Notes under the pieces: generated by a model
Database searches by the model: none
What the model was told of the DNA's origin: nothing
Seen by the model: the letters and a program-made list of their open reading frames with translations, nothing else
Shown: one piece after another, positions 35,120 through 42,757 of the stretch
How positions within the stretch are numbered: the first letter of the stretch is position 1
How the letters are laid out: each line of letters begins with the position of its first letter
Assembly (NCBI RefSeq): GCF_013403875.1
Contig: NZ_JACBNX010000017.1
Span: 186,001-250,000 of the forward strand
Direction of reading: 5' to 3'
Length of the DNA: 64,000 nt
From: Burkholderia guangdongensis
GTDB taxonomy: Bacteria; Pseudomonadota; Gammaproteobacteria; Burkholderiales; Burkholderiaceae
Position numbers and translations under genes: made by a program

Positions 35120-36031
35120 ATGGATCGCTTCAAGCAGATCGAGACGTTCGTGCGCGTCGCGGACGCGGGCAGCCTCGCGGCCGCTGCGCTCGGCGAGGGC
35201 GTGTCGCCGGTCGTGCTCGGGCGGCGTATCGACGCGCTCGAGAAGCGGCTGGGCGTGAAGCTGATATACCGGTCGACGCGCCGGCTCGTCGTCAGCGAGG
35301 AGGGCGCGGCGTTCCTCGAGCGCTGCCGCGGGCTGCTCGCCGAATGGGACCAGGCCGAGAACGAGCTCGCGGCCGGGCGGCGCGCGGTCAGCGGCCATCT
35401 GATCGTGTCGGCGCCGGCCGCGTTCGGCCGCAAGCACGTCGCGCCGCACGCGCCCGTGTTCCTCGCGGGCAAGCCGGAGCTGCAATTGTCGTTCAATCTG
35501 ACCGACCGCGTCGTCGATCTGGTCCGCGAAGGGTATGACCTGTCGATCCGGATCGGCGGCGCGGTCGATCCGAACTTCGTCGCGGTGAAGCTCGCGTCGA
35601 ACCGGCGCGTCGTGTGCGGGACGCCCGACTACTTCCGCAGGCACGGCCGCCCGGAGACGCTCGACGACCTGCAGAAGCACAACTGCCTCGCGTTCAACCT
35701 GCAGGGTGGCCAGAACCGGGGCTGGTATTTCCAGCGCGACGGCAAGATCGTCACGATCCGCGTGAGCGGCAATCTGGACTGCAACGACGGCGAGCTGCTG
35801 CACCGCTGGGCGGCGGAAGGGCTCGGGCTCGGCTGGCGCTCGACGTGGGAGATCGCGCGCCAGCTCGAGACGGGCGAGCTCGAGACGGTGCTCGACGAAT
35901 ACGCGCTGCCCGACTACGACATCCTCGCGGTCTATCCGCAGCAGCGCTACGTGCCCGCGCGCGTGCGTTATTTCATCGACTATCTGCGCGACGCGTACGC
36001 GCGGCCGGGGTACTGGAGCAGCGAGCCGTAA
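35120..36031 (+). CDS. LysR-family transcriptional regulator
   Basis: LysR-type regulator, 303 aa. The N-terminal winged helix-turn-helix (about 1-60) reads MDRFKQIETFVRVADAGSL and RRIDALEKRLGVKLIYRSTR; a periplasmic-binding-like effector domain follows (about 90-290). The start is at ATG 35120, preceded by GGAGGAAAGGGGG. Its divergence from gcl with 144 bp between makes it the likely regulator of the glyoxylate operon, but this is inference from context only. Confidence 0.93.
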   Translation: MDRFKQIETFVRVADAGSLAAAALGEGVSPVVLGRRIDALEKRLGVKLIYRSTRRLVVSEEGAAFLERCRGLLAEWDQAENELAAGRRAVSGHLIVSAPAAFGRKHVAPHAPVFLAGKPELQLSFNLTDRVVDLVREGYDLSIRIGGAVDPNFVAVKLASNRRVVCGTPDYFRRHGRPETLDDLQKHNCLAFNLQGGQNRGWYFQRDGKIVTIRVSGNLDCNDGELLHRWAAEGLGLGWRSTWEIARQLETGELETVLDEYALPDYDILAVYPQQRYVPARVRYFIDYLRDAYARPGYWSSEP

Positions 36032-36289
36032 GGGTTCGGCTGGTTCGGCTCGCCGTTCGGCCTGCCGCGATCGCCGCTTGGCCGACGACGCACGCCGCTC
36101 ATCTGCCCGTGCCCCAAGCCGCGGAAGCATACCGGCTCACGCGCACGGTCATTCCGGGAATATTTTTCGTCGAGGCGGGAATAAACTCGGGCCGTGGCCG
36201 GTATGGTTCGTGACGGGCGCGCACGCATCGGGCGGCGCGCGATCATCGGACGACGCGGCTCGCGGCGGCGCGCGGGCACGGGAGGGGAT

Positions 36290-36931
36290 GTGGGGCAAAT
36301 CGGCCGAATGGTCGACGAACGCGGGACGGCGCGCGACGACGCGCGCAGCCGGCGCTTCCAGGCGCTCGCGCTGCCGCATCTGGACGCCGCGTACAACCTC
36401 GCGCGCTGGCTGTCGGGCAGCGCGAGCGACGCGGACGATATCGTGCAGGAGGCGTTCATGCGCGCGTTGCGCTTTCTCGACACGTTTCGCGGCGACGACG
36501 CGCGGCCCTGGCTGCTGACGATCGTGCGCCATACCTGGTACACCGAATGGCGACGCCGGGTGGCCGCGCACGAGGTGGCCGAGGCCGAAGTCGGCGACGC
36601 GGCGCTCGACGACTGGCGCGACGCGGCGGACGATCCGCAGACGCTGCTGATTCGCGGCGAGGATGCGCGCCGCGTGCACGACGCGCTCGCGCGGCTGCCG
36701 GCCGAGTACCGCGAGGTGCTGGTGCTGCGCGAGATGGAGGATCTGAGCTATCGCGAGATCGCGGCGATCGCGGACGTGCCGCTCGGCACGGTGATGTCGC
36801 GGCTTGCCCGCGCGCGGCGGCGGCTCGCCGTGCTGCTCGCGGGGGCGTCGTCGGGCACGTCGTCCGGCACGACGTCTGGCGCGCCGACCGCGAACGACGG
36901 AGCGGCATCGGAGGCTGTCGATGGACTGTAA
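36290..36931 (+). CDS. ECF-type RNA polymerase sigma factor
   Basis: Extracytoplasmic-function sigma factor, about 213 aa. Region 2 is seen at about 22-85 (AAYNLARWLSG, SDADDIVQEAFMRALRF, PWLLTIVRHTWY) and region 4 at about 125-180 (LPAEYREVLVLREMEDLSYREIA, given by LPAEYREVLVLREME). The C-terminus is a Ser/Gly/Thr-rich tail. GTG 36290 follows GGAGGGG; an alternative ATG lies at 36308. The next gene, an anti-sigma factor, overlaps the end by 11 bp. Confidence 0.92.
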   Translation: MGQIGRMVDERGTARDDARSRRFQALALPHLDAAYNLARWLSGSASDADDIVQEAFMRALRFLDTFRGDDARPWLLTIVRHTWYTEWRRRVAAHEVAEAEVGDAALDDWRDAADDPQTLLIRGEDARRVHDALARLPAEYREVLVLREMEDLSYREIAAIADVPLGTVMSRLARARRRLAVLLAGASSGTSSGTTSGAPTANDGAASEAVDGL

Positions 36932-37757
36932 CGAAGCACGTCCGCTGCTCGATGCGGATTTCGACCGCGAGTTGTCCGCGCCCGACGCGCTGCGCGTGCA
37001 GCGCCACGTCGACGCGTGCGACGCGTGCCGGCGCGAGCGCGACGCGCTGGCGGCACTGCGGCATGTGGTGAAAGGCGCGGACTATTACCGCGCACCGGAC
37101 GCGCTGCGCGCGCGGATCGTCGCGGGGCTGGCGGCCGAACGTGCGGGCGAACGCGATCCGGTTTCGACCCGGCCCGCACCGGCGGACGCCGGCCGTCGCG
37201 CACCGGCGCGCAGGCCGATGATCCCGGCGATCCCGGCGATCCCGGCGATCCCGGCCGGCTGGGTGGCGCTCGCCGCGCTCGTGCTGGGCGCGGCGGGCGG
37301 CGCGGCGCTGACCGCGCAGCGGCTGACGGCGGACCGCTTCGCCGACGAACTGGTCGAGAGCCACGTGCGCGCCGGGCTGTCGGCGCGCGACATCGACGTG
37401 GTGTCGAGCGATCGCCACACGGTGAAGCCGTGGTTCAACGGCCGCCTCGACTATGCGCCGCCGGTCGCGGATCTCGCGGCGAGCGGCTTCCCGCTCGCGG
37501 GCGGGCGGCTCGACTACGTCGGGCAGCGCCGCGTCGCGGTGCTCGTCTACCGCTACCGGCAGCACGTGATCGACGTCTACGTGATTCCGGGGTCGGATGA
37601 CTTGTCGATGCGCACGGCGACGCGGCAGGGCTACGCGCTCGCGCGCTGGCGGGCGGCCGGCATGACCTGGTGGGCGGTGACCGACGCGGAGCCGGCCGCG
37701 CTCGATGCGTTCCGGGCCGCGCTGGACGCCCGGCTCGGCGCGCCGCGCACCGAGTGA
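36921..37757 (+). CDS. Anti-sigma factor with zinc-finger (ZAS-type) domain
   Basis: Membrane anti-sigma factor of 278 aa, overlapping the sigma gene by 11 bp. The N-terminal domain has the H-x3-C-x2-C zinc motif (HVDACDAC, about 32-39) typical of ZAS proteins that hold ECF factors. One transmembrane helix (about 112-132) follows a run of IPA repeats. The periplasmic part (about 135-278) carries a conserved-looking core WFNGRLDYAPPV and QGYALARWR. It likely senses an envelope signal and releases the sigma factor. The signal is unknown. Confidence 0.88.
   Translation: MDCNEARPLLDADFDRELSAPDALRVQRHVDACDACRRERDALAALRHVVKGADYYRAPDALRARIVAGLAAERAGERDPVSTRPAPADAGRRAPARRPMIPAIPAIPAIPAGWVALAALVLGAAGGAALTAQRLTADRFADELVESHVRAGLSARDIDVVSSDRHTVKPWFNGRLDYAPPVADLAASGFPLAGGRLDYVGQRRVAVLVYRYRQHVIDVYVIPGSDDLSMRTATRQGYALARWRAAGMTWWAVTDAEPAALDAFRAALDARLGAPRTE
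37221..37256 (+). repeat. Four 9-bp coding repeats (Ile-Pro-Ala)
   Basis: atcccggcg is repeated three times and followed by atcccggcc, giving IPAIPAIPAIPA just before the membrane helix of the anti-sigma factor. The period of 9 keeps the frame. Copy number could vary between strains and lengthen the pre-membrane linker. Confidence 0.9.
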
Positions 37758-37862
37758 GCGCGCGGCCGGGCCGCTGCGCCGAAGCCGCGGTGCCCAAATA
37801 CCAAGTCGTTGAAAACACGTCCGAAATGAGCGGAAAGGTGAGCGGCGCAACGTCCGAAATAG

Positions 37863-37891
37863 TTGCATGCGCCCCGCATTCGGGTTACACT
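37863..37891 (+). promoter_or_regulatory. Promoter of the rpsF-priB-rpsR-rplI operon
   Basis: TTGCAT (37863-37868), 17-bp spacer, TACACT (37886-37891) is a good sigma70 match. It lies 65 bp before the rpsF start codon and outside the preceding gene. Confidence 0.7.
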
Positions 37892-37907
37892 CTTCGGCTT
37901 CTCACTT

Positions 37908-37934
37908 GCCACACCGGTTCGACGCTCGGGTGGC
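37908..37934 (+). promoter_or_regulatory. Possible S6:S18-binding leader hairpin
   Basis: In the rpsF leader, gccac (37908-37912) pairs with gtggc (37930-37934) and encloses accgg...cgg. A hairpin with an exposed CCG in this position is the known ribosomal S6:S18 autoregulatory motif found upstream of rpsF in many phyla. The match here is by eye and incomplete. Confidence 0.4.
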
Positions 37935-37955
37935 TTTAATCCACAAGGAGTGTGT

Positions 37956-38330
37956 ATGCGTCATTACGAAATCGTCTTCATCGTGCATCCCGATCAGAGC
38001 GAGCAAGTGCCCGCGATGATCGAGCGCTACAAGTCCACGATCACGTCGCACGGCGGCCAGATCCACCGTGTCGAAGACTGGGGCCGTCGCCAGCTGGCCT
38101 ACATGATCGAGAAACTCGCGAAGGCTCACTACGTCTGCATGAACATCGAGTGCGACCAGACGACGCTCGACGAACTCGAACACGCGTTCAAGTTCAACGA
38201 CGCCGTGCTGCGTCACCTCATCGTCAAGATGAAGAAGGCCGAGACCGGCCCGTCGCCGATGATGAAGGAAGTTCAGCGCGAAGAAGCCAAGAAGGCGGCT
38301 GCAGCGCAGTCGGCCGAAGCGCAGGCTTAA
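37956..38330 (+). CDS. rpsF: 30S ribosomal protein S6
   Basis: Ribosomal protein S6, 124 aa, which binds S18 in the platform of the small subunit. It starts MRHYEIVFIVHPDQSEQVP with an AAGGAG site, contains GRRQLAYMIEKLAKAHYVC, shown as GRRQLAYMI, and ends with an Ala/Glu-rich tail (REEAKKAAAAQSAEAQA) usual in betaproteobacteria. It heads the operon with priB, rpsR and rplI. Confidence 0.99.
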   Translation: MRHYEIVFIVHPDQSEQVPAMIERYKSTITSHGGQIHRVEDWGRRQLAYMIEKLAKAHYVCMNIECDQTTLDELEHAFKFNDAVLRHLIVKMKKAETGPSPMMKEVQREEAKKAAAAQSAEAQA

Positions 38331-38370
38331 GACTTTTAGCCATTAAGCCACCAGGGAGCGCGCCACTCAC

Positions 38371-38670
38371 GTGAACAGGCTGCAGTTGACCGCGAGCGTC
38401 GTCGAGCGCGCACCGGTGCGGTACACCCCCGCCGGCGTTCCGATCGCAAGCGCGACACTGCATCACCGCACGGAAGTCGTCGAGGCAGGCATTGCCCGTC
38501 AGGTCGAAATGACGATCGAGGCGGTGGCGGCCGGCGCGGCGAGCGGCAGGCTGGAGAGCTGCGAAATGGGCGTCGAGACGCTGTTTTCGGGCTTTCTGGC
38601 GAAAAAGAGCCGCAACGCGAGAACCCTGGTGTTTCACATCACAGAATTGCAGGACATTGGAAAGGACTGA
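38371..38670 (+). CDS. priB: Primosomal replication protein N
   Basis: PriB, 99 aa, a single OB-fold ssDNA-binding protein that helps PriA load DnaB at stalled forks. It starts at GTG (MNRLQLTASVVERAP) and has the SSB-like core GVPIASATLHHRTEVVEAG and a C-terminal FHITELQDIG. It sits between rpsF and rpsR, as is standard in beta- and gammaproteobacteria; the replicative helicase DnaB is encoded just downstream. Confidence 0.97.
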   Translation: MNRLQLTASVVERAPVRYTPAGVPIASATLHHRTEVVEAGIARQVEMTIEAVAAGAASGRLESCEMGVETLFSGFLAKKSRNARTLVFHITELQDIGKD

Positions 38671-38673
38671 ATC

Positions 38674-38949
38674 ATGCCCCGCCCGACTGGTAAGAAATTC
38701 GACAAGCGTCGTCAGCAGCAAAACCCGCTCTTCAAGCGCAAGAAGTTCTGCCGCTTCACGGCAGCCGGCGTCGAGCAGATCGACTACAAGGATACGGAAA
38801 CGCTGAAGGACTTCATCGGCGAAAACGGCAAGATCACGCCGGCTCGCCTGACGGGTACGAAGGCGCACTATCAGCGTCAGCTCGACACGGCAATCAAGCG
38901 CGCGCGTTTCCTCGCGCTGCTGCCGTACACCGATCAGCACAAGGCGTAA
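38674..38949 (+). CDS. rpsR: 30S ribosomal protein S18
   Basis: Ribosomal protein S18, 91 aa. It has a basic N-terminal extension ([20 protein letters not shown]), then [18 protein letters not shown] and the conserved core [20 protein letters not shown] and [11 protein letters not shown]. It begins 3 bp after priB, which implies coupling. It pairs with S6 in the ribosome. Confidence 0.99.
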
Positions 38950-38976
38950 TTCGGCGACGCCATAAGGAGAATTCGA

Positions 38977-39429
38977 ATGCAAATCATTCTGTTGGAAAAA
39001 GTCGCCAATCTGGGCAACCTCGGCGACATCGTCAAGGTCAAGGACGGTTACGCTCGCAACTTCCTGATCCCGAACCGCAAGGCTCGCCGTGCAACGAAGG
39101 ACGCGATCGCCGAATTCGAAGTGCGCCGCGCGGAACTCGAGAAGGTCGCCGCTGAAAAGCTGGCCGCTTCGCAAGTCGTCGGCGAGAAGCTGAACGGCCA
39201 GACGTTCGAGATCACGCAGAAGTCGGGCGTCGACGGCCGTCTGTTCGGCTCGGTCACGAACGGCGACATCGCGGAACTGCTGAAGAAGGCAGGCTACGAC
39301 GTCGAGAAGGCCCAGGTCCGCATGCCGGAAGGCCCGCTGAAGATGATCGGCGAGCACGGCGTTCAGGTCGCGCTGCACACGGACGTCGTCGTCGACGTCA
39401 CGGTCAACGTGATCGGCGACCACGCGTAA
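38977..39429 (+). CDS. rplI: 50S ribosomal protein L9
   Basis: Ribosomal protein L9, 150 aa, full length. The N-terminal RNA-binding domain has MQIILLEKVANLGNLGDIV and VKDGYARNFLIPNRKA. A long central helix leads to the C-terminal domain containing DGRLFGSVTNGDIAELL. The start follows AAGGAGA. A strong terminator ends the operon. Confidence 0.99.
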   Translation: MQIILLEKVANLGNLGDIVKVKDGYARNFLIPNRKARRATKDAIAEFEVRRAELEKVAAEKLAASQVVGEKLNGQTFEITQKSGVDGRLFGSVTNGDIAELLKKAGYDVEKAQVRMPEGPLKMIGEHGVQVALHTDVVVDVTVNVIGDHA

Positions 39430-39473
39430 GCACATGCAGTCTCGCCGGGCGGCGCGCCGCCCGGGCGACGCAG

Positions 39474-39507
39474 GGCAGGAGCCCGGGCAACCGGCTCCTG
39501 CCTTTTT
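39474..39507 (+). terminator. Terminator of the ribosomal protein operon
   Basis: A 10-bp perfect stem, ggcaggagcc (39474-39483) with ggctcctgcc (39493-39502), is followed by ttttt. It lies 45 bp after the rplI stop, so dnaB needs its own promoter. A gataat box at 39548 is only 8 bp from the dnaB ATG, with no good -35. Confidence 0.95.
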
Positions 39508-39561
39508 GTTTTCCGGCGCCCAACTGGCGAAGCCGCGCTCAATTCGCGATAATCCCAACCC

Positions 39562-41982
39562 ATGAACGCGCCGCAAGATCCTCAAATCGAATCGCTGAAA
39601 GTCCCGCCGCACTCGGTCGAGGCCGAGCAATCGGTGCTGGGCGGCCTGCTGCTCGACAACGCAGCATGGGACCGGATCGCCGACTTCCTGTCGCAGGGCG
39701 ATTTCTATCGCTACGACCACCGGCTGATCTACGAGCACATCGGCCGGCTGATCGCGTCGACGCGCCCGGCCGACGTCGTGACCGTCTACGAGGCGCTGAC
39801 GACGTCCGGCAAGGCCGACGACGTCGGCGGGCTCGCGTACCTGAACGCGCTCGCGCAGAACACGCCGAGCGCCGCGAACATCCGCCGCTATGCGGAGATC
39901 GTCCGCGATCGCGCGGTGCTGCGCCGGCTCGTGTCGGTCGCCGACGAGATTTCCGCCGACGCATTCAATCCGCAGGGCAAGGAAGTCCGCCAGTTGCTCG
40001 ACGAGGCCGAGTCGAAGGTGTTCTCGATCGCCGAGGAAGGCGCGCGCGGCAACCAGGGCTTCCTCGAGATCGGGCCGCTGCTCACGCAGGTCGTCGAGCG
40101 AATCGATACGCTGTACCACACCGCGAATCCGAGCGACGTGACCGGCACGCCGACCGGCTTCGTCGATCTCGACCGGATGACGTCGGGGATGCATGGCGGC
40201 GAGCTGATCATCGTGGCCGGACGGCCGTCGATGGGCAAGGCGCAGCCGCTCGATGCCCGGATCAGGACGCTCGACGGCTGGAAGCGCATGGGCGACGTCG
40301 CGGTCGGCGACGCGCTGGCGTCGATCGACGGTGCGCCGTCGATCGTGACCGGCGTCTATCCGCAAGGCGAGCGGCAGGTGTTTCGCATTCGTTTTTCCGA
40401 CGGGCGTTCGGCCGAGTGCTGCGACGAGCATCTGTGGCGCGTGCATTATCGCGAATGGCCGGCGCCCCGCGTGCTGAGCACGGCGGAGATCCGCACGCTG
40501 CTGACCCGCGAGCGCTACCGGAACCGCCTGTGGATCGATATGCCGACCGGCGATTTCGGGCATCGCGACGCGCTGCCGGTCGATGCATGGGTGCTCGGCG
40601 CGCTGCTGGGCGACGGCGCGCTGGGCGGCACCGCGGTGCGCTTCAGCGTGAAGACCGAAGACACGCTGAACCGGATGCGCGAGCGGGTCGGGGCCGAGCT
40701 CGAACTCGAGTATGCCGGCCAGTACGACTGGCGCATCAAGCGTCGTTCGGGCGAGGGGATCGTCCGGCCGCGCGTCAATTCACTGAAGGCCGCGCTCGAG
40801 CAGTTCGGGCTGTGGGGGCGGACCAGCTACGACAAGTTCATTCCGCGATGCTATCTCGATGCGCAGCGTGATGTCCGGCTCGATCTGCTGCGCGGATTGC
40901 TCGACACCGACGGCTGGGTCGAATCGTGGGGGAGCGTGCGTTATTCCACCGCGAGCGTGCAACTCGCGCGCGACGTCTGCGAACTCGCGCGTTCGCTCGG
41001 CGCCTGGTGCTCGATTTCCGAGAAGCAAACCAGCTTTACCCGCGATGGTCAGCGGCAGGCGGGCGCAACGGCCTACCAGTGCACGATCAGCCATCCGGAT
41101 CCGCAAAGTCTGTTCCTGTTCCAGGGCAAGCGCGAGCGTTTGACCGAAGGGCGCTCGCGCCGCAAGCTGCCGGTCATTGCGTCGATCGAACCGAGCCGGC
41201 GCGCGCCCGCGCAGTGCATCTCCGTGTCGCATCCGTCGCGCCTCTACCTGACCGACGACTACGTGGTGACGCACAATACCGCGTTCTCGATGAACATCGG
41301 CGAATACGTCGCGGTCGAGTACGGGCTGCCGGTCGCGGTGTTCTCGATGGAAATGCCGGGCACGCAGCTCGTGATGCGGATGCTCGGCTCGGTCGGCCGG
41401 CTCGACCAGCACCGGATGCGTACCGGGCGCCTGACCGACGAGGACTGGCCGAAGCTCACGCACGCGGTGCAGAAGATGAGCGAGGCGCAGCTCTTCATCG
41501 ACGAGACGGGCGGCCTGAACCCGATGGAATTGCGCTCGCGCGCGCGGCGCCTCGCGCGGCAGTGCGGGAAGCTCGGCCTCATCATCGTCGACTACCTGCA
41601 GCTGATGTCGGGCTCGTCGCAGGGCGAGAACCGCGCGACCGAAATCTCGGAAATCTCGCGTTCGCTGAAGAGCCTCGCGAAGGAGCTCGACGTGCCGGTG
41701 ATCGCGCTGTCGCAGCTGAACCGCGGCCTCGAGCAGCGGCCGAACAAGCGCCCGGTGATGTCGGATCTGCGCGAGTCGGGCGCTATCGAGCAGGACGCGG
41801 ACGTGATCCTGTTCATCTATCGCGACGAAGTCTACAACCCCGACAGCCCGGACAAGGGCACTGCCGAAATCATCATCGGCAAGCAGCGTAACGGTCCGAT
41901 CGGGCCGGTTCGACTCACGTTCATGGGGCAATACACGAAGTTCGATAATTTTGCGGGTGCGCAGAACTTCTACGGCGAGTAA
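39562..41982 (+). CDS. dnaB: Replicative DNA helicase DnaB with in-frame intein
   Basis: Replicative helicase precursor, 806 aa. Removal of the 346-residue intein (227-572) would give a 460-aa DnaB of normal length. The N-terminal domain (about 1-150) and linker precede a RecA-like ATPase domain. The Walker A loop is split: RPSMGK ends at Lys226 and continues as TAFSMNIGEY from Thr573. Without splicing the ATPase cannot form, so splicing is essential. Downstream, LIIVDYLQLM (Walker B), ISRSLKSLAKELDVPVIALSQ, shown as the core VIALSQLNRG, and ESGAIEQDADVILF are intact. It follows rplI after a terminator. Burkholderia DnaB normally lacks this insert. Confidence 0.97.
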   Translation: MNAPQDPQIESLKVPPHSVEAEQSVLGGLLLDNAAWDRIADFLSQGDFYRYDHRLIYEHIGRLIASTRPADVVTVYEALTTSGKADDVGGLAYLNALAQNTPSAANIRRYAEIVRDRAVLRRLVSVADEISADAFNPQGKEVRQLLDEAESKVFSIAEEGARGNQGFLEIGPLLTQVVERIDTLYHTANPSDVTGTPTGFVDLDRMTSGMHGGELIIVAGRPSMGKAQPLDARIRTLDGWKRMGDVAVGDALASIDGAPSIVTGVYPQGERQVFRIRFSDGRSAECCDEHLWRVHYREWPAPRVLSTAEIRTLLTRERYRNRLWIDMPTGDFGHRDALPVDAWVLGALLGDGALGGTAVRFSVKTEDTLNRMRERVGAELELEYAGQYDWRIKRRSGEGIVRPRVNSLKAALEQFGLWGRTSYDKFIPRCYLDAQRDVRLDLLRGLLDTDGWVESWGSVRYSTASVQLARDVCELARSLGAWCSISEKQTSFTRDGQRQAGATAYQCTISHPDPQSLFLFQGKRERLTEGRSRRKLPVIASIEPSRRAPAQCISVSHPSRLYLTDDYVVTHNTAFSMNIGEYVAVEYGLPVAVFSMEMPGTQLVMRMLGSVGRLDQHRMRTGRLTDEDWPKLTHAVQKMSEAQLFIDETGGLNPMELRSRARRLARQCGKLGLIIVDYLQLMSGSSQGENRATEISEISRSLKSLAKELDVPVIALSQLNRGLEQRPNKRPVMSDLRESGAIEQDADVILFIYRDEVYNPDSPDKGTAEIIIGKQRNGPIGPVRLTFMGQYTKFDNFAGAQNFYGE
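40240..41277 (+). mobile_element. Class 3-type DnaB intein with LAGLIDADG homing endonuclease
   Basis: Intein of 346 aa, starting AQPLDARIRTLDGW (Ala1, no Cys/Ser nucleophile) and ending VVTHN, then extein Thr. Three class 3 signature residues are in place: Trp66 in block B (DEHLWRV), Cys326 in block F (AQCISV), and Thr344 before HN in block G. In class 3 the block F Cys is the first nucleophile. Two dodecapeptide motifs, VLGALLGDG (precursor Asp351) and LLDTDGW (Asp450), indicate an endonuclease with both catalytic acids. Codon choice is less GC3-biased than in the flanking exteins, consistent with horizontal acquisition. Confidence 0.93.
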
Positions 41983-42120
41983 CGCCGGTTTGTAAACCCC
42001 CCATTCGCCGACGTTGTATCGACGCGCGCGGAAACGCGCGTCGCGCGTCGCCGCGCGAGCGAAAACTGTACAATGTCGCCGATTTTCATGACAGCAGTTT
42101 GACCATTTTTCAGGAATCCC

Positions 42121-42747
42121 ATGTTCGGTCGATTCATGCCCTCCGAGGGCAAGTTCTTCGAAATCTTCAATGCGCACGCGAATTTCATCGTGTCCGGCGG
42201 CCGCGAGCTCGAGCTGCTGATCGACAATCTCGCCGACGCCGAGATTCACAAGCAGAACGTGCAATCGGCCGAGAAAGCCGCCGACAAACTCACGCACGAA
42301 GCGATCGATCTGTTGCACAAGACCTTCATCACGCCGCTCGATCGTGACGAGATCCACAAGTTGATCACGACGATGGACGACATCCTCGACCTGATGGAGG
42401 ACGTCGCCACGGCCGTGTCGCTGTACGACGTGCGCGCGGTCACGTCGGAGGCGAGCCAGCTCGCGCACATCGTCACGCAGTCGGTGCAGCACGTGCAGCA
42501 GGCGGTGTCGCTGCTGTCCGACATGAAGCAGTCGCGCCAGATCCTGAAGGCATGCGAAGAGATCGATCGCTGGGAATCGGAGGCGGACCGCGTGCTGCGC
42601 TCGGCGATGTCGAAGCTGTTCCGCGAAGAAGACGACGTGAAGACGCTGATCAAGCTGAAGGCGATCTACGAGCTGCTCGAAGAGACCACCGACAAATGCG
42701 AGGACGTCGCGAACATCATCGAAGGCATCGTGCTGGAAAACGCCTGA
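42121..42747 (+). CDS. DUF47 (PhoU-like) phosphate transport regulator
   Basis: PhoU-like helical protein, 208 aa, of the DUF47/TIGR00153 family often encoded with Pit transporters. It is all helical, with motifs MFGRFMPSEGKFFEIF at the start, DREIHKLITTMDDILDLMED seen here as DEIHKLITTMDDILDLMED, and LLEETTDKCEDVANIIEGI. It probably binds metal and modulates Pit. A tacaat box lies 47 bp upstream of the start. pit follows 10 bp after the stop. Confidence 0.93.
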   Translation: MFGRFMPSEGKFFEIFNAHANFIVSGGRELELLIDNLADAEIHKQNVQSAEKAADKLTHEAIDLLHKTFITPLDRDEIHKLITTMDDILDLMEDVATAVSLYDVRAVTSEASQLAHIVTQSVQHVQQAVSLLSDMKQSRQILKACEEIDRWESEADRVLRSAMSKLFREEDDVKTLIKLKAIYELLEETTDKCEDVANIIEGIVLENA

Positions 42748-42757
42748 GCCGAACACG

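Noticed and set aside
39548..39553. A gataat box as a dnaB promoter
   Set aside because: It lies only 8 bp before the ATG, and no -35 is found at 16-18 bp.
42021..42042. Hairpin gacgcgcg/cgcgcgtc after dnaB as a terminator
   Set aside because: The 8-bp stem has no T-run in either direction. It may be a weak terminator but support is insufficient.
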